64,000 nt of DNA. Origin: Branchiostoma floridae. Taxonomy: Eukaryota > Chordata > Leptocardii > Amphioxiformes > Branchiostomatidae. The DNA lies in assembly GCF_000003815.2 (NCBI RefSeq), contig NC_049993.1, positions 1,370,843 to 1,434,842 of the forward strand, given 5' to 3'. The position numbers and the translations under genes are program-made. The notes beneath the pieces were generated by a model. The model saw nothing but the letters and a program-made list of their open reading frames with translations, made no database searches and was not told the DNA's origin. This document shows, one piece after another, positions 38,084 to 52,445 of this stretch. The first letter of the stretch is position 1. Every line of letters begins with the position of its first letter.

Positions 38084-38461
38084 CTTTACCGTCTACGGTT
38101 ACCCAAATTGTATAGATATGTCAGTTAGCAGTACGTGGTCATCCTCTACGATTACCCAAATTGTACAGATATGTCAGCTAGCATTACATGGTCATCTCTA
38201 CGATTACCCAAATTGTACAGATAGGTCAGCTGGCATCACTAGGTCATGATGTCGGCTAGAATTAAACGGACCACTTGAACGGTGAAGGTAGCGACATTGT
38301 GCTCATTTCTTGCGCAAGTGCCACCTTGTAAGACTGTAAATGTGTTAGCTAACATGAAATGGGACATGTAATGCGATTGACTTAGATGCAGTGCATGATG
38401 GTGTAGATGTAATGTGTAGTTTTATGCGAATATGATACAGGTCTTTCGAAAGGACGTGGGT

Positions 38462-38477
38462 GGCCCTGAAAAGGGCC
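38462..38477 (-). terminator. Histone 3' stem-loop (H2A)
   Basis: On the minus strand, GGCCCT-TTTC-AGGGCC. Confidence 0.93.
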
Positions 38478-38502
38478 GGGGTTTTCGGTCTCCGTCTGGA
38501 AT

Positions 38503-39145
<643 letters not shown>

Positions 39146-39508
39146 ATGCCCCCAAGTGGTAAAGCCGTCAAGAAAGCTGGCAAGGCCAGGCCCGCCGGAG
39201 ACAAGAAGCGCGGAAGGAGGAGAAAGAGAAGGGAAACCTTCGGCGTCTACATCTACAAGGTGCTGAAACAGGTGCACCCCGACACAGGCGTCTCCAGCAA
39301 GGCAATGGGCATCATGAATTCTTTCGTCAACGACATTTTTGAGCGCATCGCCGCCGAGGCTTCTCGTCTGGCTAACTACAACAAGCGCTCCACTATCAGC
39401 AGCCGGGAGATCCAGACCGCCGTGCGACTCCTGCTGCCGGGCGAGCTAGCCAAGCACGCCGTCAGCGAGGGCACCAAGGCCGTCACCAAGTACACAAGTT
39501 CCAAGTGA
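39146..39508 (+). CDS. Histone H2B
   Basis: The 120 residues start at ATG in ATCATCATGCC. The protein is identical to B and C, with silent differences in the first codons. Confidence 0.98.
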   Translation: MPPSGKAVKKAGKARPAGDKKRGRRRKRRETFGVYIYKVLKQVHPDTGVSSKAMGIMNSFVNDIFERIAAEASRLANYNKRSTISSREIQTAVRLLLPGELAKHAVSEGTKAVTKYTSSK

Positions 39509-39536
39509 ATCTACCGACAGAGCTAGAGTTAACCCC

Positions 39537-39552
39537 GGCCTTTTTCAAGGCC
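39537..39552 (+). terminator. Histone 3' stem-loop (H2B)
   Basis: GGCCTT-TTTC-AAGGCC. Confidence 0.93.
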
Positions 39553-40256
39553 ACCCACATCCCCACAAAAGAGCTATATAACAATCACACTTTCCAGTCA
39601 AACAAACACCCGACACAGGTACGCGCCACTGTATTGTGATCTATCGCATGCAGGTGCCTGGAACCCACCCACCAACACTCCCTAGTAGAACATGTACAGA
39701 GCTGTCACGCATACCAAAAAAAAAAAAAGAAAATCAAAGAAAATCAAGTGTCTTCTGACGTAATAAAAGTATGCACACGTTCTTTTAGTACGACAGAACA
39801 TTTGTCCTCTGGAACAAATGTCGACACCTGTGACGTCCTTTGGGCGTTCTTTAGAACAACGAAACGGCGTTTACGTCGTCGGTGGGCATTCATTTCATGA
39901 CAAGAGCCTTCAACACAGACAGACGATATCTGAAATGTGTAGTCCAACTTCTGGGCCCTAGCTAATGAAGACCCTGTGAGGTGTAAACGCTTGCGTGTAT
40001 TGGGTAGCTTTCTGCCTCTTGTCAGCTTTAATGTCTTGTAATCTTTGATGTCATTTCACTTCCCCTTTCTCCCTTTGTTTCGATGTGCTTTAACTTTTTT
40101 CAATGTCAGCGCTGGCTTTCCGGTGCGAAATCGTCGGCGTGGAGTTGTCTTGAGTAGCTCGGATGGAGTGACGGATCGATGGCGTCCTACCATTGGCCAG
40201 GTGTGGTCGACCGGTCGCGGCCTAGACTCCTCGTAGGTCCGCAGGACTGCTATTAA

Positions 40257-40646
<390 letters not shown>

Positions 40647-40681
40647 AAGATCCGACTGACTTATCATCGCAAGCAAACCCC

Positions 40682-40697
40682 GGCCCTTTTCAGGGCC
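40682..40697 (+). terminator. Histone 3' stem-loop (H4)
   Basis: GGCCCT-TTTC-AGGGCC. Confidence 0.93.
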
Positions 40698-41360
40698 ACC
40701 CAAATGTCTTAGAAAGAGCTGTATTTTCTCACAACCATCTCACACACGTACACACCCAGTCGACTCTAATAAACAACGACAACACATAAAGTACATTCTT
40801 TCAAAACCCAAGCAAGCAAGCAATCACACCTGTCTGTGCTCACGTACGATTGTAGTTCTCAATAATCGTTTGCGTTTGTTTATTAGTTGTCTTTATTCTG
40901 TGTGTTTGTATGTGTTTTTGATGATGGATGCGCATGGGTGATGTTTTCCTTGGCTGATGTTGTGATCTTTGCTGCTTTTCTTGTAATTAGCGGATGTTTG
41001 TTGTGTGTGGAAGGAGACATGTAGTACAATGTGATGTGTTTTCTGTGCGCGGCGGATGGATCTTGATGTGTGTGTTCTATTGTTGTTGCTCCATGTGCGG
41101 GCTGTATGATTCGTCGCAGCTGTCTTACCGTGAAAAGACGGTACTGTGCTGTACTTTAATAAACCAATGAAATATTATTTGTCGTGTCTGGTAAGGGAGG
41201 AATTCCACCGTCAATGTAGAAAAGAAACGCAAGTTCGACGGACAATAAGACGCAGACAAAGTGTGACGATTCCGGCCAGGTCCGTGCCTTTAGTACTTCA
41301 CGCCAGCTTGACAAGACACCGGGTTCATTTGCGCGACTAACGCAGACAAGACAAGACAGC

Positions 41361-41945
41361 ATGTCCGCTCCAGCATCGTCCCCGAAGAAGGCCAAGAAGC
41401 CCGCGGCGCCCAAGGCCCCGGCAGCTCACCCGCCCACCACCGTCATGGTTACGGCGGCCGTGGAAGCGCTCAAGGACCGCACCGGTTCTTCTCTGTCGGC
41501 TATCAAAAAGTACATCGCTGGCAACTACAAGTTTGACGTGGAGAAGAAAGCGCACTTCATAAAGCGCGCCCTGAAAACCTTGGTGGAGAAGGGTACCCTC
41601 CTACAGGTTAAAGGGACCGGAGCGTCGGGGTCCTTCAAGATCAACGTGGCAGCCAAGAAAGCCGCCGAGAAGGCGGCTAAGAAGGCCGTCAAGAAGCAAG
41701 TGGCTAAGAAACCCGTGGCTAAGAAGGCCGCAAAACCCAAGACATCCAAACCAAAGAAGCCCAAGGCGAAGAAGGCTACCACCCCCAAGAAGACGACGAC
41801 CAAGAAACCGACCGCGAGCAAGAAAACCAAGAAATCTCCTGCCAAGAAACCTGCTGCCAAGAAACCCGTCAAAAAGACTCCGACAAAGAAGACCACCAAG
41901 AAGACCGCGCCCGCCAAGAAGGCCTCCAAGCCCAAGAAGAAGTGA
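41361..41945 (+). CDS. Linker histone H1 (Gln variant)
   Basis: The 194 residues are intact, with the KKQVAKKPV form as in unit D. A silent CCGGCA for CCTGCG change and AAAAAGACT for AAAAAAACT set it apart. The second of these is shared with the H1 fragment at 1-70. Confidence 0.97.
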   Translation: MSAPASSPKKAKKPAAPKAPAAHPPTTVMVTAAVEALKDRTGSSLSAIKKYIAGNYKFDVEKKAHFIKRALKTLVEKGTLLQVKGTGASGSFKINVAAKKAAEKAAKKAVKKQVAKKPVAKKAAKPKTSKPKKPKAKKATTPKKTTTKKPTASKKTKKSPAKKPAAKKPVKKTPTKKTTKKTAPAKKASKPKKK

Positions 41946-41976
41946 AGATCTGACCGTTGTTTTTCCTGCAAACCCC

Positions 41977-41992
41977 GGCCCTTTTCAGGGCC
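41977..41992 (+). terminator. Histone 3' stem-loop (H1)
   Basis: GGCCCT-TTTC-AGGGCC, with AAAGAACT downstream as in unit 0. Confidence 0.93.
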
Positions 41993-42214
41993 ACACACAT
42001 CCTTACAAAAGAACTATCTCAATCACCTATCCACATCAATACATATTATCGTTTGAAATATAGAACACGTGGAATAAAGAGGAATAGAAAAAAAAACTTT
42101 CCATCAGTACAGCAACACCGCCCTCCCCATCCCCCTGCTCACGTTAAAAGATGACGCACATACACATACAGCATTCACACACAGGCGCGCACACACACAC
42201 ACACACACACATGT

Positions 42215-42266
<52 letters not shown>

Positions 42267-42607
42267 CCATACATACATACATATACGCGCACAGGCTAAT
42301 AAAACTATTGTTATTTTGTTGACACACAGTGAAGACAAAGTGATATTGTGTATTTATCGACAAATTTAATGAGTAAGGTGATGTCTTGTTACCTACAGTA
42401 GTATTCGATAGCCATTCTAAATAGCTCAACATCGCCATTGCCACATTTTCCGACGTGACACCGGTCCAGAAGTGTCGAGCTTGCTTCGGAAAATCGGATC
42501 CTGGCGCTATAACAACTGACCAATCACAGTGCCAGATTTCGACAGACAACCAATCAGACGACCGGGCAATTGAAATCTACGGGGCATATCATTAGCGGGT
42601 GCTATAA

Positions 42608-43740
<1,133 letters not shown>

Positions 43741-44157
43741 TGGTCAATTATGTCCAGGTCCTGTGTGGCCCGTTGACGGAAGTGGTCAATTATACGCAAA
43801 ATCCAAACACTCAGGGCCCCAACGAATATCGAAACAGTCTATATAAAGACACGAAAATATGAAAAAAATGGAGCGTTTAATACCAGTCCTATGTTCTTTT
43901 AAACCGAACGTTTTTAGGTGGAGACACAGCCCGGTGTGATTCTTTTAGTTCATGATTACCAGAATCGTTAGAGAATGCCCCACTGAATGACCAGCATCAT
44001 GCACGCCTGGCTTGGCACGTGTTGAGCAAATGTGCTTCCAAGTGTAAACTCGAAGGTCATACTACACATCACGCTCATTGAAGTTAGTTTTCAAGGAGCC
44101 CAGTGTACGATGATGATTATGTTTTCCGGTTCAATGCCGTGTATCAAATATTAGTTT

Positions 44158-44204
44158 AACAAGAGTGGAACTTTTGCTACAACAAGAGTGGAACTTTTGC
44201 TACC
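44158..44204 (+). repeat. 23-bp direct repeat in transposon centre
   Basis: AACAAGAGTGGAACTTTTGC plus TAC occurs twice back to back, just upstream of a TATAAAG motif at about 44221-44227. Confidence 0.75.
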
Positions 44205-44386
44205 ACGGCGTTCCAAGCTGTATAAAGTGACGTCCCCTCTGGCGTTATCACGTCTGCGTTGCACCCAGTTTGGTGCTGTTTCGTGTGTGAGGTTGACGAT
44301 TTTGAAAATGACCACCAAAATCGACTTCATTTGTTAGGTAGTGATTTTTGGCCATCTGAAGGAGAACTAATATTCCGACATTCAAA

Positions 44387-44620
44387 ATGTTGTGCAGAAC
44401 TTTGGGAGCTTACATGTCCAATTTTCTTCTAAAGAACGCTGTAAAGGGGAAGAAACGTGAGGCCGGCGAGCCCACAGCTGGAAAAATCCGACGGTTGGGA
44501 GAATTTAGCAGTCATCAGTACACAAGCTGTCACCGAGCTTCTGTTAAGCAAAGTTCTCGTAAAAATATTACATATAGCATAATCTTAAAAACATTTCGAA
44601 AAAAAATGTTTCTCTGGTAA
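44387..44620 (+). CDS. 77-residue ORF of unknown function in transposon centre
   Basis: The ORF fills the right half of the unique centre and ends at the exact start of the right inverted arm (TAA 44618-44620). It begins MLCRTLGAYMSNFLLKNAVK and is basic (KGKKREAGEPTAGKIRR). A TATA-like box lies about 160 bp upstream, after two 23-bp direct repeats. I recognise no family. It could be an exon of a lost transposase or chance. Confidence 0.4.
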   Translation: MLCRTLGAYMSNFLLKNAVKGKKREAGEPTAGKIRRLGEFSSHQYTSCHRASVKQSSRKNITYSIILKTFRKKMFLW

Positions 44621-44939
44621 AATGTGTAGTATGACCTTCGAGTTTACACTTGGAAGCACATTTGCTCAACACGTGCCAAGCCAGGCGTGCATGATGCTGG
44701 TCATTCAGTGGGGCATTCTCTAACGATTCTGGTAAACATGAACTAAAAGAATCACACCGGGCTGTGTCTCCACCTAAAAACGTTCGATTTAAAAGATCAT
44801 AGGACTGGTATTAAACGCTCCATTTTTTCATATTTTCGTGTCTTTATATAGACTGTTTCGATATTCGTTGGGGCCCTGAGTGTTTGGATTTTGCGTATAA
44901 TTGACCACTTCCGTCAACGGGCCACACAGGACCTGGACA

Positions 44940-45318
44940 TAATTGACCACTTCCGTAACGTTTGACGAAAAGATCGCAGCTCGAGATAGCGGACACGCAA
45001 CTGGCTTGAACTGGTTTCCGTAACGTAAGGGTTGACTAAAAAATCGCAGCTCGAGATAGCGGACAGGCTTCCGTAACGTAAGGGTTGACAAAAAAAATCG
45101 CAGCTAGATATAGCGGGCAGGCTTCCGTAACGTAAGGGTTGACGAAAAAATCGCAGCCCGAGATAGCGGACAGGCTTCCGTAACGTAAGGGTTGACGAAA
45201 AAATCGCAGCCCGAGATAGCGGACAGGCTTCCGTAACGTAAGGGTTGACGAAAAAATCGCAGCCCGAGATAGCGGACAGGCTTCCGTAACGTAAGGGTTG
45301 ACGAAAAAATCGCAGCTC
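44940..45318. repeat. Right subrepeat array of foldback arm
   Basis: This carries the reverse complement of the left array, with units near 45029, 45085, 45138, 45191, 45245 and 45298. Confidence 0.88.
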
Positions 45319-45621
45319 GTAACGTAAGGTGGAAAAACTTGGTTGCGTGTGTCTTGTGTCTTGTTAAGAAGGACCACCCGTGCTAATGCCGTTATGTAAG
45401 GTTTGCTTGAGACTCGGTGTCCCTCTTGTGTCAGGATGGCGTGTGTCCCTTGTTAGGCTGTGGAAGGTTTTGGACCGAAGGGTTGATGGAAAATGTGTAT
45501 ACTGTCCCAGCCCAGACAACATGAAATTCAAAGTACCTGATTGGCATGTAAGGTGGATTGCGTTGCAAAAATCGGTGAATTCCCTTGGGTGCAATATCAT
45601 TCTACGTTAGGTCTTCTGTTA
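45319..45621. other. Unpaired right flank inside the transposon
   Basis: About 300 bp between the right arm and the right terminal repeat has no counterpart on the left. Scattered GTAACGTAAGG-like remnants suggest decayed subrepeats. No gene is seen. Confidence 0.6.
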
Positions 45622-45671
45622 GGTTTGGAAATGCCCCATGTTTCACAATGTCCAATTTCTTGCCATGTATA

Positions 45672-45679
45672 AGCGAGGC
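45672..45679. repeat. Right target-site duplication AGCGAGGC
   Basis: This is the second copy of the duplicated H3 octamer, directly after the transposon end. Confidence 0.88.
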
Positions 45680-45825
45680 CTACCTGGTTGGTCTCTTCGA
45701 GGACACCAACCTGTGCGCTATCCACGCCAAGCGGGTTACGATCATGCCCAAGGACATCCAACTCGCACGCCGCATCCGAGGGGAGCGTGCATAAGCTGGA
45801 TCGGAACAAGAGTCAAGACAACCCC

Positions 45826-45841
45826 GGCCCTTTTCACGGCC
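45826..45841 (+). terminator. Histone 3' stem-loop (H3), stem mismatch
   Basis: GGCCCT-TTTC-ACGGCC: the fifth pair is C-C, which would weaken the stem. The loop is the canonical TTTC. Confidence 0.85.
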
Positions 45842-46032
45842 ACACACATATCCCAGAAAGATCTGCATCGTTCACATTTCTTGAATAACGATACCCTTGC
45901 CAATAGACACACAACAGCCACACAAGTTTGTACACAGCCACATACTAATAAGTTGACGTTGGAGTGATATAGCCCCCCCCCCCCCCACAAACACACACAA
46001 AAGCTGATGGGCGTGCCTTCTATGTGGTATTG

Positions 46033-46050
46033 CACGTGTTACTCCACGTG
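46033..46050. promoter_or_regulatory. Two remaining CACGTG boxes
   Basis: CACGTG occurs at 46033 and 46045. The first box of the trio has become TATGTG. Confidence 0.5.
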
Positions 46051-46416
46051 CTTTATCGTCTACGGTTACCCAAATAGTATAGATATGTCAGCTAGCAGTA
46101 CGTGGTCATCCTCTACGATTACCCAAATTGTACAGATATGTCAGCTAGCATTACATGGTCATCTCTACGATTACCCAAATTGTACAGATATGTCAGCTGG
46201 CATCACTAGGTTATGATGTCAGCTGGAATGAAACGAACCACTTGAACGGTGAAGGTAGCGACATTGCGCTCATTTCTTGCGCAAGTGCCACCTTGTAAGA
46301 CTTTAAATGTGTTAGCTAACATGTAATGCGATTGACTTAGATGCTGTGTATGATGGCGTAGATGTAATGTGTAGTTTTATGCGAATATGATACAGGTCTT
46401 TCGAAAGGATGTGGGT

Positions 46417-46432
46417 GGCCCTGAAAAGGGCC
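46417..46432 (-). terminator. Histone 3' stem-loop (H2A)
   Basis: On the minus strand, GGCCCT-TTTC-AGGGCC, intact. Confidence 0.9.
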
Positions 46433-46457
46433 GGGGTTTTCGGTCTCCGTCTGGAAT

Positions 46458-47100
<643 letters not shown>

Positions 47101-47226
47101 ATGCCGCCAAGTGGAAAGGCCGTCAAAAAAGCCGGCAAGGCAAGGCCCGCCGGAGACAAGAAGCGTGGAAGGAGGAGAAAGAGAAGGGAAACCAAGGCCG
47201 TCACCAAGTACACAAGTTCCAAGTGA
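47101..47226 (+). pseudogene. Histone H2B with in-frame loss of the histone fold
   Basis: The frame starts [20 protein letters not shown] and runs to RRRKRRET, then jumps to [10 protein letters not shown] and TGA. Exactly 237 bp (79 codons) are missing compared with the intact genes, at an ACC shared by both break ends. The frame is kept, giving a 41-residue basic peptide with no nucleosome-forming core. Promoter, octamer and stem-loop are intact, so it may still be transcribed. Confidence 0.92.
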
Positions 47227-47254
47227 ATCTACCGACAGAGCTAGAGTTAACCCC

Positions 47255-47270
47255 GGCCTTTTTCAAGGCC
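47255..47270 (+). terminator. Histone 3' stem-loop (H2B)
   Basis: GGCCTT-TTTC-AAGGCC, intact. Confidence 0.92.
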
Positions 47271-47936
47271 ACCCACATCCCCACAAAAGAGCTATATAGC
47301 AATCACACTTTCCAGTCAAAGAACCACTCGACACAAGTACACGCCACTTTATTGTGATCTATCGAATGTGAATAAACCCACCAACACTCACTCATTCGCA
47401 AAACAGGGCTACCACGCACACCAACAAAAATCAAAGAAATCAAAGTGTTTTCTGACGTAATAAAACTATGTACACGTTCTTTTAGTAAAACAGAACATTT
47501 GTCTTCTGGAACAAATGCCGTCGCATGTGACGTCCCTTGGGCGTTCTTTAGAACAACGAAACGGCGTTTGCATTCTGTTCATGACAAGTGCCTTCAACAA
47601 AGACAGACGATATCTGAAATGTGTAGTCCAACTTCTGGGCGCTAGCTAATGAATCCCTTGTGAGGCGTAGACGCTTCCGTGTTTTGGGTGGCTTTCTGCC
47701 TCTTGTCAGCTTTAATGTTTAATGTCTTGTAATCTTTAATGTCAGTTTACTTCCCCTTTCTCCCTTTGTTTCGACGTGCTTTAACTTTTTTCGATGCCAG
47801 TGCTGCCTTTTCGGTGCGAAATCGTCGGCGTGGAGTTGTCTTGAGCAGCTCGACTGGAGTGACGTCCTACCATTGGCCAGGTGTGGTCGACCGGTCGCGG
47901 CCTAGGCTCCTCGTAGGTCCGCAAGGCTGCTATTAA

Positions 47937-48326
<390 letters not shown>

Positions 48327-48361
48327 AAGATCCGACTGACTTATCATCGCAAGCAAACCCC

Positions 48362-48377
48362 GGCCCTTTTCAGGGCC
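48362..48377 (+). terminator. Histone 3' stem-loop (H4)
   Basis: GGCCCT-TTTC-AGGGCC, intact. The purine-rich AAGAAAGAGCT that follows is duplicated. Confidence 0.92.
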
Positions 48378-48385
48378 ACCCAAAT

Positions 48386-48568
48386 GTCTAAGAAAGAGCT
48401 GTATTTTCTCACAACAATAACGCCGCCCCGTACATAATCATTTTGAGTAGGCTGAAACTGGGTCAACCGCGCCTGTCCGGAAATACTGAAATTTGCCCTG
48501 TCACCCCCGTAAACTTTAGAATTGACACGTTTCAATCATTTCGCATGTCTAAGAAAGAGCTGTATTTT
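48386..48568. repeat. Insertion flanked by duplicated U7-type element
   Basis: ATGTCTAAGAAAGAGCTGTA plus TTTT occurs at about 48386-48409 and again at about 48545-48568. Between the copies lies non-histone sequence found in no other unit. The outside sequence continues the normal H4 3' flank. Confidence 0.82.
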
Positions 48569-48666
48569 CACACGTACACAAACAATAATCATGTAAGATA
48601 CATTCTTTCAAAACCCAAGCCAGCAATCACACCTGTCTGTGCCCACGTACGATTGTAGTTCTCAAG

Positions 48667-48942
48667 TTGTTTGTTTGACAAGTTTGACAAGTTTTATTAC
48701 AGATGCACGGCATAGCAGCACGGTAGCTGAATTGCGCCGCCATTTACAATTATGTACATTAAAACCAGCCATGATAAAATCTGTTCGTTAACTTACAAAC
48801 TTAAAAGCAAATACATTTACAAGCATTTTAGAATTGTACCATACTATTGAAGGGTACTCATCATTCCGAGAGGATTATAAACATAACGAAACAAAGGGTC
48901 GTCGTACAACAATATAGTTAAATACAATCAAGTGTCAAGTTT
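48667..48942 (-). mobile_element. Insertion resembling a LINE/SINE 3' end
   Basis: About 275 bp interrupts the H4-H1 spacer between GATTGTAGTTCTCAA and GTTTGCG. Read on the minus strand it ends CTGTAATAAAACTTGTCAAA and repeats AACTTGTC, the look of a retroposon tail. No coding sequence is seen. Confidence 0.6.
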
Positions 48943-49005
48943 GCGTGTGTTTATTATTTGTCTTGATTCTGTGTGTTTGTATGTGTTTTTGATGATGGAT
49001 GCGTG
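48943..49005. repeat. Right end of histone homology (H4-H1 spacer piece)
   Basis: GTTTGCGTGTGTTTATTATT through GATGATGGATGCG matches the H4-H1 spacer of the other units. Nothing histone-like follows. Confidence 0.85.
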
Positions 49006-49027
49006 TGAATAATGCTACAGTTAACCT

Positions 49028-49204
49028 TTTCTGAAGGTTGAGGGATGTCCAATCTCTGATGTTGTCTTGCCAGTTTTTCTGCTGACGTCCCCGGCATCGC
49101 CCTTCTTCCACGGTGCCCTGTAGAATTGTCTTAGCCAGATTGTTGTCGCGGGTCAAGTGCCTGTACCACTGTAGCTTCCTTCTTCTGACTGTTGACAACA
49201 AGCT
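49028..49204 (-). mobile_element. LINE reverse transcriptase C-terminal fragment
   Basis: The minus-strand frame reads LSLLSTVRRRKLQWYRHLTR, LAKTILQGTVEEGRCRGRQQ and QDNIRDWTSL, the familiar end of an invertebrate non-LTR polymerase. It is 5'-truncated and abuts the last piece of histone spacer. Confidence 0.75.
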
Positions 49205-51392
49205 TAGGGTTCCTGAACGAGGCTGCGCACCACTCCCCACACATAACTCATTTACACCTGAGTTAAGTGAGGAAAGCCTTATATTCGAAAGACAGTATAC
49301 GAGTATTGCTGCGTTGTGTTTTGCCTTTCCTGACACCTGTCAATCACTGTTATTGAGAAAGAGCATGACCACATGACTGAAATACAAAGTTCTAAAACAT
49401 ACATCACAGTACACTGCGCTATGTCATTTTACACTTTATATATATTACCCAAAATTACAGGAAGGGTTTGCGATGTCTCCAGAAAGCACGGGGATTTAAT
49501 GACTACACTGAGTTCTGACGCACAAACGTTTTTTATGTTTCTCCCACCCAGCCCAGATTAACTTCTTTTCCCAGAAAATTAGTCTGCCACTTGGAGAAAA
49601 ACAAAATGCCATTCGCACCACCTGATGCCACGTCATCCCTCCAGATAAAGGCAAATGTGGCCTTACTTCGTCAGACTAATAAAAAACAAACTAAACCCAT
49701 TACATTAAGAACGGTAGATCATCATTTAAAAAAAAAATTAGGTTCGTAGGGCCTGATGTTACCATCATGAAGATGAAGAGCGGCCCATAGCGATAACTGT
49801 AGCAGCATCTCTTCTCCCTAAGTCAGAAACATCAAGCTTAGGCAAGCTATAACTTCACTGACTCAACGGGCGAAGCAGGGGTTACGAGGCAGCTCGGGAA
49901 ATTCCCTACCCCATTTTGGCCGGAATGGTTTGATCCGCTCACATCGCACCATCGCACGTGTCGCGGGTTCTTTTCCCTAGTCATAAAGCATGTCAAAACA
50001 TATCATCCCACATCTCATCCCTCCCAGTTTTGCTCACTTAACAGGACGTCCGTATATGACAGACGGAACTCTCGCCACCACTGTACAGCGACTCTCCGGC
50101 AATCCGCAGTAAAATGAGAGATAGTAAATACGTACGAAAGCAATGATGCTGTATTGTACAGCGCTAGACACGCCTCAGTTTTCATAGCGAGAGAATATGC
50201 ATGTCTTTTTGTACGTAGCCAGAGTCTTTTTTAAATAGAAAACATGCTAAAAAAGTGGAATACTCCTTGTTTGGCCGTTTCATATCTATTACCTGTTTCT
50301 GGAGCGTTTTCTACAAAATCCCTATTATATAGTAACAAGTTTAGCACAACTTCACTACAGATTTCCTTTCTTGTAGTTAACATAGAAATATCACAATACC
50401 AGAACTGTTGGTATTTACTGATGTACTCTCCATTGTTTCGAGCCTTACCAAATTTTGAGAGATTTTGTTACTGTTTTAGATTTTTTTCTGTGCTCATTTG
50501 AGCTCGAAACTGTTCATTTTTATAGTTAATTGGCAAATGGTGTGTATTTATATATACGTATATATTACACTCCTTTACGTGTTGGGACCGCATTGTAAAT
50601 ATATATTCACATAAAGCAGCCTGTAGACATGTAAATACTTTACGTTTGTGACCTCAACTGAATTGTGAGCAGCGACACCTGTCCTGCAGTACAATGTGAA
50701 CCAGTCACCATTGCGCTGAAGAAGGGGACAGACGGTCACCTAAACGTTGGTGTGAATAAATTAACAGTTGTGTAAAAAAAGAGTCTCTTTATTCAGTGAT
50801 GACGTACAAACCTGATGAAACACGGATCGTGCCTTTTCATCGTGAATTTAGAAATTCATTGCGAAACCACATGATATGTACCACTAACATATCGATGTCA
50901 GGAGGTTCAACGTTTAACAAAATCATCAAATTGTCAATTCATTAAGGACACCAACTAGGTGACTTAAGTTGATTTATTTCCCATTGGACCCATCTTGGCT
51001 TTTCATATGAAGATAAATGAGGAGCTCAAGCAAATATCGATAGAGAACGATATCTTGATGTTGTAAATTTTTCTAAAAGGATTCAAATATGATTGCTCAG
51101 CACCTAGAATGTAAAGACTGTAAAGACTGGGTTTGTTTACGTTTTCTAAGCTATTCTAAGTATAATTCCGTGTCTGCCCTCCCCCGAAGGAATGGTTCGT
51201 GCCAACTCTGAAATCTAAATTGACCAATCACATCTCATCATTAGCATAATGACATACAGTCAATATACTAGATCTCTAATATCACATATGTATTATGTTA
51301 TACATAAATATCTATACACACTGCATTCTGCCTGAAGATAAGCGATCAGATCGCAGTCACGGTAAAAACACCCAGAAAGCCGCCGCCACCAC
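49205..51392. other. No gene seen
   Basis: This is AT-rich intergenic DNA. Around 50710-50770 CTGAAGAAGG..CCTAAACGTTGGTGTGAATAAA resembles a LINE 3' UTR end. No credible host ORF is present. Confidence 0.4.
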
Positions 51393-51541
51393 GATCTTCA
51401 GGAAGCGGTAACGTCAAGAGTCACATCTTCAGGAAGCGGTAACATCTTGAGTTGCATCTTCAGGAAGCGGTAACGTCTTGAGTCGCATCTTCAGGAAGCG
51501 GTAACGTCTTGAGTTACATCTTCAGGAAGCAGTAACGTATT
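51393..51541. repeat. 31-bp tandem repeat x 5
   Basis: ATCTTCAGGAAGCGGTAACG followed by TCTTGAGTYRC starts at 51393, 51425, 51456, 51487 and 51518. Confidence 0.9.
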
Positions 51542-52249
51542 TTCCTTGCAGGTCGGTTGGAACCGCTGCAGACGTCGCGCGTGAGTAGGGATATATGAAT
51601 TTTACTTAATTTTATATTGTTTTCCCTGAATACGCCTCTAATTCTGAAGTAGCTTTTTTCATTAACAAAATGGTTTGGGCGTGTCTTTTCACCAACAACA
51701 GTTTCAAATTAGATAGACTGCTTCTTGGTATGTATTTACATTAATAGATAACATTAATAGTTGTTGTTTATTGTCCCTAATGACATTCTACGCAGAATTG
51801 GGTGAATCCTAGACTGTGGGAAAGTTTATTTTCTCTGGAAAATCATTTCATGTACAAGCATATCTGAAAAGTACACGTCAGCAACAAGCCCAGCTAATAC
51901 AGTAGGCAGGGACTTCAAAGCTCCGTGTTGATTGGATTTGTCTGCTGCTCCCAGCCTCCTTCGGGGCCTTCCACGGGCGTTGGTGTTTTTTTAGAGGTGC
52001 TGGTTTGCTATTTTCAAGATACCGAGGCCAGGTTTTTATACCGGTAAGGTTTTATATGCCGGCAGATCGGGAGGGAATAAGGGATGAAGTCATGGAGTGA
52101 GGGTGGTAGGGATACGTTTGTGGACGGGCATCCGTTGTATGCTGTTGGACAATGTTTGTACGTTTTGCTCGGATAGTATGGGGGTGGGGTATCGAAGTTA
52201 TTTCAGGATTGCTCAAGCTTTCATTTTCAGGGTGTAACATCGACTATCA
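51542..52249. other. No gene seen
   Basis: Intergenic DNA with no recognised element. Confidence 0.4.
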
Positions 52250-52445
52250 TAATTTAACCGGGTGTCATAATACCGCCACCTAAAATAACGATAGCACAGA
52301 GGTCTTCCCAAGATTGTCTTGAACAACGAATGTTAGATATCTTAAATGTTATACAATTCAGATATTTAGGTGTTGAACAAAATCTTGGAAAGGCCCCTTT
52401 AACAACATTTTTGAGGTGGTGGTATAATGGCACCTGGTTGAATTA
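52250..52445. mobile_element. MITE, 196 bp
   Basis: TAATTTAACCGGGTGTCATA and ATTATACCACCACCTCA-type ends are imperfectly inverted over about 36 bp (right end GGTGGTGGTATAATGGCACC then TGGTTGAATTA). Confidence 0.75.

Noticed and set aside
45380-45610. Possible THAP-like fragment (KCVYCPSPDN..WHVRWIALQ) in the right flank of the foldback element
   Set aside because: Only a faint resemblance; the C2CH spacing is absent.
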